The notes: a model not told the origin generated them from the letters alone. DNA of 64,000 nucleotides from Oerskovia douganii (GCF_015142735.1 NZ_JACSPN010000001.1:1-64000), one strand, 5' to 3'; counted from the first letter of the stretch, positions 1-8,407 are shown. Numbers and translations are program-made.

Positions 1-2649
1 GCATCGCACGATCGAGGAGGTGGAATAGGTGAAACACACCTGCACGTCCAACAGCACCGGCACCCGCGACTTACCCAACGTCTCGGCCGCGGCCGCGGCC
101 GACCACCGCTTGTTCACCGACACGGCAGTGTTCGCCGCGACCGCGGGCAGGTCGGTCGCCTTCGTCCACCCCGTTGTCGAGCCCTTCGACCCGTCGTAGT
201 TGGCTGGCTCCGCGGTACCTGCCGCGCGCCACCAGATCGACGGTGTCACAGTCCCCGAGGCGGTCGAAGGACCACTGGCCTTGACCTGGAACGTGTCGGT
301 GGACTTGAGCCCGGTCGCCGGTGACGAAAGTGCGGAGCCGCCAGCGCCGAAGCTGAAGGTCGTCTCGGCAGAGGTCCAGGCGGCCTTGTCGATCGCTCGG
401 ACCTTGAGCGTGTGCGCCCCGTTGACCGGATTCCAACTGACGGTCGCGGTCGGGGTCGTGCCCGTCGCGGCGATCGAGGTCCAGGCGCCCCCGTCCAGTG
501 AATACTCGAACCGGACCGCGTCCGTCGACGTCGACTTCAGCGTGAACGTGTTTGACGACGGCGCTGTGTCCTTCCACTGCCCGTTCGTGTACCCCGACGC
601 CGTGATCGTCGGCGCGACCGGGGCACTCGTGTCGACGGTGAAGTTCCACTGCGGTGCATTCGCTTTCGAGGTCAAGGACCCGTCGTTCGCCCACACCTTT
701 GCCGTGTACGTCGTCCCGTTGACCAGTGCCGGCGTCGCGGCCGCGGGCACGAAGCTCGATGTACTCCCCGAGGCCACGTTCGAGCCCGGAAGCTGGTTCC
801 ACACCACGGTGTTGTTCGCGCCCAGTACCGAGAACAAGCCCTTGACGTTCCCACCGTCCGGGTCCGACACAACCGTGGAGAACTTTGGCTTGGCGACCTT
901 GACGTACAGCACCTTGTTCGCATCAGTCGAGTTCGGCCACCACGCGTACTCCCCGGCGCCATGCGACGACTTCGACGGCGTGTTCGGGTAGGAGTTGTAC
1001 GTCACCCAGATCGAGGGGATGTAGGCCCCGGCATCGGCGGAGTTGAACTTCTTCCACCCGTAGGAATCCGACTCGTTCTCCGCCTTCACCCCGAGCGTGA
1101 TCTGCGCGTCACCACGGTTCGCCGCGTACGTCATCGCGCCCTTGACGTCCATCTTGACCCAGCCGTCACCGCACGAGTCGGCGTAGCCCTTGGTCTGCGA
1201 CGTCGTCAGCTGCCGCGTCAACCACCCGGGCTGGTTCGACCATCGCGTCCCGGTCGAGATCCCCCCGGTATGCCACAGTTCCCAGTTCCTCGCGCTGCAA
1301 GAGTAGGAGTGGAAGTTCCACAGTTCCATCGTCGCCGCGGACACGACCTTGCCCGCGATCCCCGACGTCGGGAAGTTGACGATGCCGCGCGCGACCACGG
1401 CGCCGCCGTTGTAAGTGCCCATCTGCATGTACGTGCGCGCGGACGTGTCGACCGTGGTGTCGGTCTGCACGTACAGGTCCAGGCCCTTGGAGAGGTTCAC
1501 CTGCGGATCGATCACCACTGGGAACTGCGTCTCGGCATCGGTCAGCAAGGACTCCACCCCGGACAGTTCCACCTGTGCCGTCGAGGAGTCCGTAACCGTC
1601 ACGGACTCCTGAAGAGTCACCGCAGCCGACAGCGGGTCGGCCTCCACTGCAGCCACCTGCTCAGACGCACTGGCCGTCGACTTGGCTGCCGGGGCCTTGG
1701 CCGTCGGAGCCTGCTCGCTCCCCGGCTTCTTTCCGTACAGCACGTCGAGCTCAGGCAGAGGTGCCATCCGCGGCGCCGCCGGGTCGATCACCGCTGCAGG
1801 CTCGAGCAGGGAATCAGGGCGGTGCTCCTCCGCGCGCGCGTCCCACGCCAACGGCGTCGCGCCCACACCCACGACCTCACCCGAAGGCGCGCTCACTTCG
1901 AAACCGCCATCCGGTGTCGCCAGGACGGTGCCACCATCGGTCGTCACGATCAGCGGATCCTCGATCGCAGCCCGCGCCGCCGCGCCGTCGTGCGCGACGA
2001 AGAACTGCTCGAAGCCTGTGTTCGTCGCTTCGACCACCAGATCCAGGCCTTCGCCCACGCCCTCAAAGGTCGCGCGCTTGCCCTCAAGCACCGGTGCCGG
2101 CAACGTGCCCGTCCAGTGCATCGCCGAGACCACGCCGGTCTCAGGATCTGTCACCGAGGCCAGCTCCACCAGTCCGTCGTCTGCTACCTCGGCGGCACCG
2201 GAGATCTCCAGTCCAGAAACTGCGGCTACGGGACGGACCACACCATCCTCGCCCGCCCGAAGCGTCAGGTCGACCTGCGCCCAATCCTCCACGGCAGTGC
2301 CGTTCCCACCAATGCGTACCCACACCGGCCCAGACCCCTGCTGCACAGTCCATTGCCCATTCGGCAAAGCCCATACCGAACCGAACTCAGTGCGCTGAGA
2401 CAAGTCCTCCACCGGCACACCAGCCAAGCGGGCGTTCACCATCGCCGAACCCGAATCTGGTGCGGTACGCGGTACGTCGGCCGGATCGACCACGGCCGGC
2501 TCGGCCGTCGTCGCAGCGGGTGCTAGGGAGGCCGTCGCCGGCGCCGGAAGCGAGACAACGCCCACGCTCAGCGCGACTGCACCGGCAACGGTAGCGATGG
2601 ACGCGCGCCAGGCGCCAGGAATACCAGAGAACGACACCAAGGACGCCAT
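1..2649 (-). CDS. Large secreted DNRLRE-type cell-surface protein, N-terminal part only
   Basis: An open minus-strand frame of 883 codons runs off the left edge, so the C-terminus is missing. The N-terminus (MASLVSFSGIPGAWRASIAT...) has a hydrophobic stretch ending in PAPATA, which fits a signal peptide. Around residues 60-290 lies a domain of the kind that precedes DNRLRE modules. Around 300-530 is a DNRLRE/carbohydrate-binding-like beta domain (VVIDPQVNLSKGLDLY, YMQMGTYNGGAVVARGIVNF). Two or more Ig-like beta repeats follow (ALVNGTTYTAKVWANDG, VRFEYSLDGGAWTSI). Actinobacterial proteins with this head are often very long and carry LamG or RHS repeats further on; whether this one does cannot be seen. 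An ATG at 2682 would add 11 residues. No clear ribosome-binding site decides between the two starts. Confidence 0.72.
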   Translation of the reverse strand, partial: MASLVSFSGIPGAWRASIATVAGAVALSVGVVSLPAPATASLAPAATTAEPAVVDPADVPRTAPDSGSAMVNARLAGVPVEDLSQRTEFGSVWALPNGQWTVQQGSGPVWVRIGGNGTAVEDWAQVDLTLRAGEDGVVRPVAAVSGLEISGAAEVADDGLVELASVTDPETGVVSAMHWTGTLPAPVLEGKRATFEGVGEGLDLVVEATNTGFEQFFVAHDGAAARAAIEDPLIVTTDGGTVLATPDGGFEVSAPSGEVVGVGATPLAWDARAEEHRPDSLLEPAAVIDPAAPRMAPLPELDVLYGKKPGSEQAPTAKAPAAKSTASASEQVAAVEADPLSAAVTLQESVTVTDSSTAQVELSGVESLLTDAETQFPVVIDPQVNLSKGLDLYVQTDTTVDTSARTYMQMGTYNGGAVVARGIVNFPTSGIAGKVVSAATMELWNFHSYSCSARNWELWHTGGISTGTRWSNQPGWLTRQLTTSQTKGYADSCGDGWVKMDVKGAMTYAANRGDAQITLGVKAENESDSYGWKKFNSADAGAYIPSIWVTYNSYPNTPSKSSHGAGEYAWWPNSTDANKVLYVKVAKPKFSTVVSDPDGGNVKGLFSVLGANNTVVWNQLPGSNVASGSTSSFVPAAATPALVNGTTYTAKVWANDGSLTSKANAPQWNFTVDTSAPVAPTITASGYTNGQWKDTAPSSNTFTLKSTSTDAVRFEYSLDGGAWTSIAATGTTPTATVSWNPVNGAHTLKVRAIDKAAWTSAETTFSFGAGGSALSSPATGLKSTDTFQVKASGPSTASGTVTPSIWWRAAGTAEPANYDGSKGSTTGWTKATDLPAVAANTAVSVNKRWSAAAAAETLGKSRVPVLLDVQVCFTYSTSSIVRC

Positions 2650-3010
2650 CGCGAACCAGCCCGATCCAACCGCGGCACGCATCAGCGCGCACCGGAAACC
2701 GAAACCCACACCCCCTACGGGCGGGCCCCAGCCTGGCTCACAGCAAGCTCACAACCAGCGAAGGTGAACGGAACATAGCCCACCGCGAAGCACTCCACCG
2801 AAACGGTGACCGGGTGAAAGGCAAACTAGGGACCAAGGTCCTAGACGCTAGGGGGCACGCGTGCAGCCCACCCTCCCACGCCTCGACGGACACCCCGACC
2901 GCTCTGATGGGTCGCGTCCAAGTACGTGACTCGCCGGTGCCACATGGACCCTGGCCTGGGGATTCACCTCCCCAATCCGCTCTCGCCGAGCGCATGCCGT
3001 AGTCGCCGCG
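2650..3010. other. Intergenic gap between divergent genes
   Basis: This 361-bp gap separates the minus-strand surface-protein gene from the plus-strand membrane gene and should hold both promoters. It has short repeats of the form CTAGG (2826-2852), but no convincing -35/-10 pair, no RNA gene and no credible open frame. Confidence 0.4.
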
Positions 3011-3607
3011 GTGGCGTGGCCAACGTGGTTGTTCGTCGTTCTCGCACTTCCTGGGTTCGTACACGCCAATCGGCTGGTCGTCGCGCGCGTGACACGCCGC
3101 ACCACGGCGACGATGCTGGGGGTCTTTGCCCGGGTCGTCGGCCTGTCACTCGCGGTCTACGCGGCGTTGCTTGGGGTGTTCGTCGCGATCCTCCTGCAGT
3201 GGCTTCCCGCGACCGTGACCCTGATCTTCCTGCTGGTCCTGGCGCTGTGGGGTGCCCTGGCAGTCGCCGTCACCCTCGTACGCCTCGCGCCCGGATACGC
3301 GCGGATCTACCGTGCCGGTGCCATCGCACGCAGGGCTCACTCCCCTAGTCAGCGCCGCACCGACCGCGATCTGTACCGCGCCGCACAATGGACCTTGGAC
3401 AGCGTCGCCTCGCGCCTACCCGTCGGCGGCCTCTCCACCATCGACCGCCACCTGCGACGCAGTCTGCCAGCTGGTGACACCCTCGTCGTACAGGCCGCGA
3501 CACCGCGCCACGTCACCGTCTACCAGCGTTACGGCTTCACTCCGCTGCCCACCGCCCCACTGACGCTGCTCGCCGACGTATCACGGGTCTCCTGCACGGA
3601 TAGGTGA
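3011..3607 (+). pseudogene. Membrane protein with GNAT-like C-terminal motif, 3' end replaced by an insertion sequence
   Basis: The frame opens with GTG and encodes 198 residues. The N-terminal half has about three hydrophobic segments (residues 5-20, 38-60, 64-88). The C-terminal half ends in HVTVYQRYGFTPLP, which resembles the last strand-helix of a GNAT acetyltransferase, although the acetyl-CoA-binding part is not obvious. The last five codons and the stop lie inside the left end of the IS3-family element that begins at 3593, so the native C-terminus has been lost. Only a few residues are probably missing, because the recognisable motif is already near its usual end. The function is unknown; pseudogene status is inferred from the IS junction. 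Confidence 0.5.
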
Positions 3608-3653
3608 CACCTGACTTGTGGTGCCGGAGGGCACTGCTGGAAGGATGTGCACT

Positions 3654-3941
3654 GTGCCAAGACCCCATCCCAAAGAGTTCCGCGACGATGTCGTGGCGAT
3701 CGCCCGCCGTGGTGATGCCCCGGTGTCTCAGATCGCCAAGGACTTCGGCATCAGCGACTCATGCCTGCGCAACTGGATGCATGCTGCCGAGGTCGAGGAA
3801 GGCAACCGGCCCGGGGTGACGGCCTCGGAGTCGGCCGAGCTGCGCGAGGTCAAGAAGCGTGTCCGCGTGCTCGAGCAGGAGAACGAGATCCTGCGCCGCG
3901 CGGCGGCGTACTTCGCTCAGGCGCATCTGCCGGGAAAATGA
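3654..3941 (+). CDS. IS3-family transposase OrfA (helix-turn-helix)
   Basis: This 95-residue protein starts VPRPHPKEFRDDVVAIARRG, the typical OrfA start, and carries a helix-turn-helix (VSQIAKDFGISDSCLRNWM) followed by a leucine-zipper-like stretch (ELREVKKRVRVLEQENEILR). A GGAAGG Shine-Dalgarno lies nine bases before the GTG at 3654; frames from GTG 3618 or ATG 3645 are also open. The stop overlaps the start of OrfB in GGGAAAATGA, whose A-run could allow a -1 frameshift to the OrfAB fusion transposase normal for this family. Confidence 0.85.
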   Translation: MPRPHPKEFRDDVVAIARRGDAPVSQIAKDFGISDSCLRNWMHAAEVEEGNRPGVTASESAELREVKKRVRVLEQENEILRRAAAYFAQAHLPGK

Positions 3942-4813
3942 TCTACCCGCTCGTGCGTGAGCTCGCCGCCGACGGGGTCCCCGTCGCGGTGACGTGCCGG
4001 GTCCTCAAGCTCGCCCGACAGCCCTACTACCGCTGGCTCGCCGCACCCGTGACCAGGCACGATCTCGAGGAGGCGTATCTGGCCAACGTCCTGTTCGACG
4101 CCCACGTCGAGGACCCCGAGTTCGGGCACCGACTGCTGGCCGACGAGGCCCACCGGGCCGGCTTGGCGGCGTGCGACCGGCGGGTGTGGCGGATCTGTCG
4201 CGACAACCGGTGGTGGTCCGTGTTCGGCAAGAAGCGCGCTAAGAACGGTAAGAAGGTCGGGCCGCCCGCGCACGATGATCTGGTGCTGCGCGTCTTCAAG
4301 GCCGACCGCCCCAACCAGGTATGGCTCTGGGACATCACCGAGCACCCTACGAGCGAGGGCAAGCTGTACTTGTGCGCGATCAAGGACCTGTACTCCAACC
4401 GGATCGTAGGCTACTCGATCAGCGACCGGATGAAGTCCAGGATCGCAGTGAACGCCCTGGTCAGCGCCGCGGCCCGCCGCGGTGACGTGACCGGTTGCGT
4501 GGTCCACTCGGACCGAGGCAGCCAGTTTCGAAGCAGGAAGGTCCTACGCGAACTGCACCGCCACGGCCTGCTCGGGTCCATGGGCCAGGTCGCCTCCGCC
4601 GGCGACAACGCCGCGATGGAGTCGTTCTTCTCCCTGCTGCAAAAGAACGTCCTGGACCGGCGCCGATGGGCCACCCGCCAGGACCTGCGCCTGGCGATCA
4701 TCACCTGGATCGAACGGACCTACCACCGCCGCCGCAGGCAAGCCCGCCTCGGTCGACTGACACCCATCGAATACGAGACGATCAACACCCCTCAGGTCGC
4801 ACTCGCCGCCTGA
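3938..4813 (+). CDS. IS3-family transposase OrfB (DDE integrase core)
   Basis: This 291-residue protein has the HTH_21 region (RVLKLARQPYYRWL) followed by an rve-type integrase core. All three catalytic acids can be placed: Asp in WLWDITEH, Asp in VVHSDRGSQF, and Glu in NAAMESFFSLLQKNV. The start ATG shares four bases with the orfA stop. No internal stop or frameshift is present, so the transposase is probably functional. It ends 24 bases before the right inverted repeat. Confidence 0.9.
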   Translation: MIYPLVRELAADGVPVAVTCRVLKLARQPYYRWLAAPVTRHDLEEAYLANVLFDAHVEDPEFGHRLLADEAHRAGLAACDRRVWRICRDNRWWSVFGKKRAKNGKKVGPPAHDDLVLRVFKADRPNQVWLWDITEHPTSEGKLYLCAIKDLYSNRIVGYSISDRMKSRIAVNALVSAAARRGDVTGCVVHSDRGSQFRSRKVLRELHRHGLLGSMGQVASAGDNAAMESFFSLLQKNVLDRRRWATRQDLRLAIITWIERTYHRRRRQARLGRLTPIEYETINTPQVALAA

Positions 4814-4837
4814 GACCATCTGACACCTATCCGTGCA

Positions 4838-4925
4838 GCAGACCCCACCCGTGGCGCAATCCGCCTTGGGGCCTGCACCCTGTGGTGCGTTGGTGGGTTG
4901 AGACCGCCGTCGGTTTTGCGACGCT
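4838..4925 (+). repeat. Remnant of a second insertion-sequence end (33-bp repeat copy 1)
   Basis: Positions 4876-4908 carry a 33-bp sequence identical to 8375-8407 and in the same orientation. At the 8.4-kb copy it sits just upstream of an IS30-like transposase start, so it is read as an IS end. Here no transposase remains; the interior side has been replaced by the IS3-family element. Similarity continues weakly beyond the 33 bp to about GACG on both copies. Confidence 0.7.
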
Positions 4926-5240
4926 CTAGTGACTTGCCGCGTTGAGTGCGTCTGTGAGGTCGCGTAGGTCTGGGGTGCCGCTCAGTCCGGCGGTGGTGGG
5001 ATAGACGCGGCATGCGATCGCAGGTGGCGAGTTGGTGGGGAACAGGTCTGTCCCGTCGAGGTGGAAGGACGGCGAGCCGGCGAATTGGAGTCGGTCGGCC
5101 TGGGCCTGGTCGTTGATCTCGAGCGTCTCGATGGTGGCGTTCAGGCCGATTGCTACCAGGGCTTGTTGGGCGAGGTCGAGGGCGTGCGCGGCGTGGGGGC
5201 AGTCGGGGACGAGGAGGACGGTCAGGGTGTGCTCAGACAT
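4926..5240 (-). CDS. Small thioredoxin-fold protein of a metal-resistance operon
   Basis: This 104-residue protein has a beta-alpha start (TLTVLLVPDCPHAAHALDLA) and a cis-Pro-type stretch (FAGSPSFHLDGTDLF), both typical of thioredoxin/glutaredoxin-like folds. Only one Cys (PDC) occupies the active-site position, so disulfide exchange by a CxxC is not expected. Its start overlaps the end of the upstream P-type ATPase gene by 8 bp, which makes it the last gene of an ArsR-ATPase operon. Similar small proteins often accompany mercury, cadmium or arsenic genes. Binding or delivery of a soft metal through the lone Cys is inference. Confidence 0.65.
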   Translation of the reverse strand: MSEHTLTVLLVPDCPHAAHALDLAQQALVAIGLNATIETLEINDQAQADRLQFAGSPSFHLDGTDLFPTNSPPAIACRVYPTTAGLSGTPDLRDLTDALNAASH

Positions 5241-7179
5241 GGGCGCGCTCCTGGGCCGGTGTGGGGCTGGCGGGTTGGGTGATCGAGGCTGCGTACCGGC
5301 CGGCGCGGACGCCGTTGGCGATGACGAAGACCTCGGCGACCTCGTGGACGAGGACGACCGCGGCTAGGCCCAGGACGCCGAAGAGGGCCAGGGGGATCAG
5401 GACGCCGATCAGCGCTAGGGAGAACGCGACGTTCTGCCACATGATGACGCGGGTGCGGCGGGCGTGGGACAGAACCTGGGGCAGGTGGTGCAGGTCGTTG
5501 CCCATGAGCGCGACGTCGGCGGTCTCGATCGCGACGTCCGCGCCCATCGCGCCCATCGCGATGCCGACGTTCGCCGTGGCCAGGGCCGGGGCGTCGTTGA
5601 CGCCGTCGCCGACCATCGCGACCGGGCGCCGGCTCGACAGGTCACGGACGATCGTGGCCTTGTCCTCGGGGCGCAGGTCGGCGTGGACGTCGAGGATTCC
5701 GGCCTGGGAGGCCAGGGCGCGGGCGGTGCGCTCGTTGTCGCCGGTCAGCATCGCCACGGTGTAGCCGTCCCGGGTCAGGGCGTGGACGACCGCGGCGGCT
5801 TCTGGGCGCAGCTCGTCGCGGACCGCGATCGCGCCGAGCAGCGATCCGGCTTCCTCGACCAGAACAGCGGTGGCTCCCTGCTCCTGCATCCGCGCGACGT
5901 GTGCGGCCAGTGAGCCGGCCTCGATCCATCCGGGACGGCCGAGACGGACCTGGCGGCCCTTGAACGTGCCGGTGATCCCTGCGCCGGTGACCGCGGTGAC
6001 GTCAGAGATCTCGGGGCGGTCGGTGGTCGCGGCCAGGATCGCGCGGGCCAACGGGTGCTCGCTGCGCGCCTCGAGCCCGGCCGCGACCGCAAGCAGCTCG
6101 TCACGGGTGCGCCCCGGGGCGGGGGCGACCTCGACGACGGCGGGCTTGTTCGCGGTCAGGGTGCCGGTCTTGTCCAGCGCCAGGGCACGGATCTTGCCGA
6201 GCTCCTCGAGCGCGGCGCCGCCCTTGATGAGGACTCCGCCCTTCGATGCGGCGCCGACCGCGGCGACCACGGTCACGGGGACGGAGATCGCCAGTGCGCA
6301 CGGGGATGCGGCCACGAGCACGACCAGCGCTCGTTCGATCCACAGGACCGGGTCGCCGGCCAGGGAGCCGATGACCGCGATGAGCGCCGCCGCGATCAAG
6401 ATGCCGGGCACGAGCTTGGACGCAATCGCGTCGGCCAGCCTCTGCCCGCCGCCCTTGCGGGCCTGTTCGGCCTCGACGATGTGCACGATGCGGGCCAGGG
6501 AGTTGTCCTCGGAGGTCGTGGTGACCGCGACCTCCAGGACGCCGTTCCCGTTGATCGAACCGGCCATCACCCGCGCCCCGGGCCCGGCCTCGACGGGGAC
6601 CGACTCACCGGTCAGGGCCGAAACGTCCAGGGCCGTCGTACCCGTGCGGATCACGCCGTCGGTCGCGATGCGCTCGCCGGGGCGCACGAGCAGTACGTCA
6701 CCGATGATCAGGTCAGACGGGGCGACGCTCACGTGCTCGCCGCCGCGCACGACGGTGGCCTCGGTCGGGACCAGGTCCAGCAGAGCGCGCAGGCCGCGGC
6801 GGGTGCGGGCCAGGGAGTACTCCTCGAGCCCCTCGGAGATCGAGTAGAGGATCGCGAGCATCGCGGCTTCCTCGACCTGCCCCAAGATCACCGCTCCCAC
6901 CGCAGCGATCGTCATCAGTGTCCCGACGCCGATCTTGCCCTTGAGCAGGCGTCGTATCGTGCCGGGGACGAACGTGGTCGCCGCGATCACCAACGCCAAG
7001 CCCTCGAGCCCCAGCACGGCCCACTCGGGGGCAGCGGTCCGGGACACCAGCCACCCGGCCAGCAGCACGACCGCGGCCAGGAGCGCGGCCCGGATCTCAC
7101 CGACCCGCCACAAGCTCACGGCCTCCTCTTCGCCCTCGGGGCTCTCGGCCTCGTCCGAGCAGCCGCACGCATCGCTCAT
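5233..7179 (-). CDS. Heavy-metal-translocating P1B-type ATPase (SPC subtype)
   Basis: This 648-residue inner-membrane pump couples ATP hydrolysis to metal export. Visible motifs include the actuator loop (ALTGESVPVE), the phosphorylation site DKTGTLT at about residue 335, the ATP-domain GDN and HP (SEHPLARAI), and the hinge MVGDGVNDAPAL. The membrane metal site reads SPC (AASPCALAISVP, about residue 290) instead of the CPC of classic CadA/ZntA, and the last helices carry HEVAEVFVIANGVRAGR. The N-terminus has no HMA domain, only a short Cys/acidic tail (MSDACGCSDEAESPEGEEE). The ATG at 7179 overlaps the ArsR stop (ATGA), so this start is preferred over an upstream frame extension. The substrate is not certain: the CmtR-like repressor suggests Cd/Pb, the SPC motif suggests a P1B-4-like pump. 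Confidence 0.9.
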   Translation of the reverse strand: MSDACGCSDEAESPEGEEEAVSLWRVGEIRAALLAAVVLLAGWLVSRTAAPEWAVLGLEGLALVIAATTFVPGTIRRLLKGKIGVGTLMTIAAVGAVILGQVEEAAMLAILYSISEGLEEYSLARTRRGLRALLDLVPTEATVVRGGEHVSVAPSDLIIGDVLLVRPGERIATDGVIRTGTTALDVSALTGESVPVEAGPGARVMAGSINGNGVLEVAVTTTSEDNSLARIVHIVEAEQARKGGGQRLADAIASKLVPGILIAAALIAVIGSLAGDPVLWIERALVVLVAASPCALAISVPVTVVAAVGAASKGGVLIKGGAALEELGKIRALALDKTGTLTANKPAVVEVAPAPGRTRDELLAVAAGLEARSEHPLARAILAATTDRPEISDVTAVTGAGITGTFKGRQVRLGRPGWIEAGSLAAHVARMQEQGATAVLVEEAGSLLGAIAVRDELRPEAAAVVHALTRDGYTVAMLTGDNERTARALASQAGILDVHADLRPEDKATIVRDLSSRRPVAMVGDGVNDAPALATANVGIAMGAMGADVAIETADVALMGNDLHHLPQVLSHARRTRVIMWQNVAFSLALIGVLIPLALFGVLGLAAVVLVHEVAEVFVIANGVRAGRYAASITQPASPTPAQERAHV

Positions 7180-7556
7180 CGCGCGACCTCCACCGTCGTG
7201 ACCGGTGCATCGGTGCCGTAGTTCGGGCACAACACGACAGCGTTGCCGGTGGCCGCTAGCAGCACCTCGGCCGCCGCAAGCATCTCCAACAGCTCCGGAC
7301 GGGCCAACGAGTAGTACACCCGTCGCCCCTCCATCCGACCTGCCACCAGACCGCAGTCCTTCAAGCAGGCCACGTGCGAGGAGATCGTCGACTGCGCCAG
7401 CCCCAGATCGGCCGTCAGATCAGCCACCCGCGCCTCCCCCGAGGCGAGCCTGCGCACGATCGCCAACCGGGCCGGATCGCCCAGTGATCGGAACAAGGCC
7501 ACTCCCGGCTCCACGCCCTCTGTCGAAGCCGCACACTCATCAACCATGATCGACAT
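7176..7556 (-). CDS. ArsR/SmtB-family metal sensor, CmtR-like
   Basis: This 126-residue winged-helix repressor has a recognition helix around LGLAQSTISSHVACLKDCGL. Cys64 and Cys68 lie in and after that helix, and Cys110 sits near the C-terminus (AVVLCPNYG). This spacing (4, then about 42) closely matches the Cys57-Cys61-Cys102 ligands of mycobacterial CmtR, a Cd/Pb sensor that controls a P-type ATPase. An extra Cys8 is present. It is the first gene of the three-gene minus-strand operon and translationally coupled to the ATPase. An imperfect dyad just upstream is the likely operator. Metal specificity is inferred from the Cys pattern. Confidence 0.86.
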   Translation of the reverse strand: MSIMVDECAASTEGVEPGVALFRSLGDPARLAIVRRLASGEARVADLTADLGLAQSTISSHVACLKDCGLVAGRMEGRRVYYSLARPELLEMLAAAEVLLAATGNAVVLCPNYGTDAPVTTVEVAR

Positions 7557-7564
7557 GGGTCGAT

Positions 7565-7588
7565 AATAACCGCTTCTGATCGATTATT
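7565..7588 (-). promoter_or_regulatory. Probable ArsR operator upstream of the metal-resistance operon
   Basis: Read on the minus strand, AATAATC and GGTTATT form an imperfect 7-10-7 dyad (six of seven pairs) ending 8 bp before the ATG. AT-rich dyads at this position are typical ArsR/SmtB operators. It is the most AT-rich patch nearby and overlaps the last codons of the upstream gene. Confidence 0.5.
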
Positions 7589-8090
7589 GGATCGAGCTCG
7601 ATGCCTGCGGTCGGTGACGTCGGATCGCCCGCAGTGTCAGGGGGGTGCCGACCGCCAGGGGCAGGATCCAGAAGGACCAAGCCGGGAGGTGTTCCCAGAG
7701 GGGGAGGTGGGGGCCGTTGTCGACGTAGAACGCGGTCAGCATCGCGACGTATGCCAGTGCCATCAGCGTGATGTGGATGCGGTCGCTCTGCCCGCGCCGC
7801 CGGTTGCGCCAGCCCAGGACGGCTGCCGTCAGAGCGATGGTGCCGAGTGCCGCCAGGTGGATGGTGGCGGGCCATCGGATGACGGTCATGACGAGCATCG
7901 TTGTGAAGAGGACCGTGATGGCGCCCAGGAAGACCCGGCCTGACCGGACGTGCCAGGGCCCGCCCTTGCGGGTCAGCATTGCGAGCATCCCTGCGACCAC
8001 GGACGTGATCCCGGCGGCGATGTGCACGAGCAGCGCCGCGTCGAACACGGGCCCGGCGGCCGGTGTCGGAAGTCCGGGGATGTCGATCAT
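7584..8090 (-). CDS. DUF2306-like multi-pass membrane protein
   Basis: From the ATG at 8090 (MIDIPGLPTPAAGPVFDAALLVH) this is a 168-residue protein with about five hydrophobic helices and a conserved-looking HVRSGRVFLGA motif, as in DUF2306-type membrane proteins. The same frame stays open upstream into a truncated IS30-like transposase start, giving a possible 260-residue chimera from 8366. Its function is unknown. It lies directly upstream of the metal operon on the same strand, but the operator between them suggests separate control. Confidence 0.65.
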   Translation of the reverse strand: MIDIPGLPTPAAGPVFDAALLVHIAAGITSVVAGMLAMLTRKGGPWHVRSGRVFLGAITVLFTTMLVMTVIRWPATIHLAALGTIALTAAVLGWRNRRRGQSDRIHITLMALAYVAMLTAFYVDNGPHLPLWEHLPAWSFWILPLAVGTPLTLRAIRRHRPQASSSIQ

Positions 8091-8112
8091 GGCCGCCTCC
8101 GCGCTGGTTCGC

Positions 8113-8348
8113 GCAGACAAGCCCGCTGCGATCCCGCGCGAGATCTCCTCCCGCTCCCCAGGACTCAGGTGTCGCAGCGAACGCCTCGGCAGCGAAGGCC
8201 GCACCCCACCATGACGCAGCAGGTACCGGCGCACCTGCTGCTCATGGAGCCCCGCCCGATCAGCGATCCGCCGCAGCGACTCACCCTCACCCCACGCCTC
8301 CCACACCACAGCCTGCTCCGGCACCGACAACGACGTCCCAACACCCAT
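8113..8348 (-). pseudogene. Truncated IS30-family transposase (N-terminal part only)
   Basis: The frame from the ATG at 8348 reads MGVGTSLSVPEQAVVWEAWG, then a helix-turn-helix (ESLRRIADRAGLHEQQVRRYL) and LSPGEREEISRGIAAGLSART, the characteristic N-terminal stretch of IS30-type transposases. Similarity stops after SART at about 8113. The DDE catalytic domain is missing and the frame runs on into the neighbouring membrane gene. It cannot be an active transposase. Confidence 0.7.
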
Positions 8349-8374
8349 CCCGGCCTCCACGACCACAGATCATC

Positions 8375-8407
8375 CACCCTGTGGTGCGTTGGTGGGTTGA
8401 GACCGCC
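8375..8407 (+). repeat. 33-bp insertion-sequence end, copy 2
   Basis: This sequence is identical to 4876-4908 and in the same orientation. It lies 27 bp upstream of the truncated IS30-like transposase start, so it is most likely the terminal repeat of that element. To its right begins DNA that resembles ordinary chromosomal backbone. Confidence 0.75.

Larger units (their letters stand above)
3593..4837 (+). mobile_element. Complete IS3-family insertion sequence (about 1245 bp)
   Basis: Terminal inverted repeats are visible: TGCACGGATAGGTGACA at 3593 and its near-complement TGACACCTATCCGTGCA ending at 4837. Inside are overlapping orfA and orfB, the standard IS3 layout. The bases just outside the two ends (TCC on the left, GCA on the right) do not form a target duplication. 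The right flank falls directly into a remnant of another insertion-sequence end. The element looks intact, but its flanks have probably been rearranged since insertion. Confidence 0.88.

Noticed and set aside
961-2526. A 521-codon plus-strand open frame
   Set aside because: It is Arg/His-rich, without motifs, and lies antisense to the minus-strand secreted protein whose signal peptide and beta domains read coherently from 2649 to the left edge.
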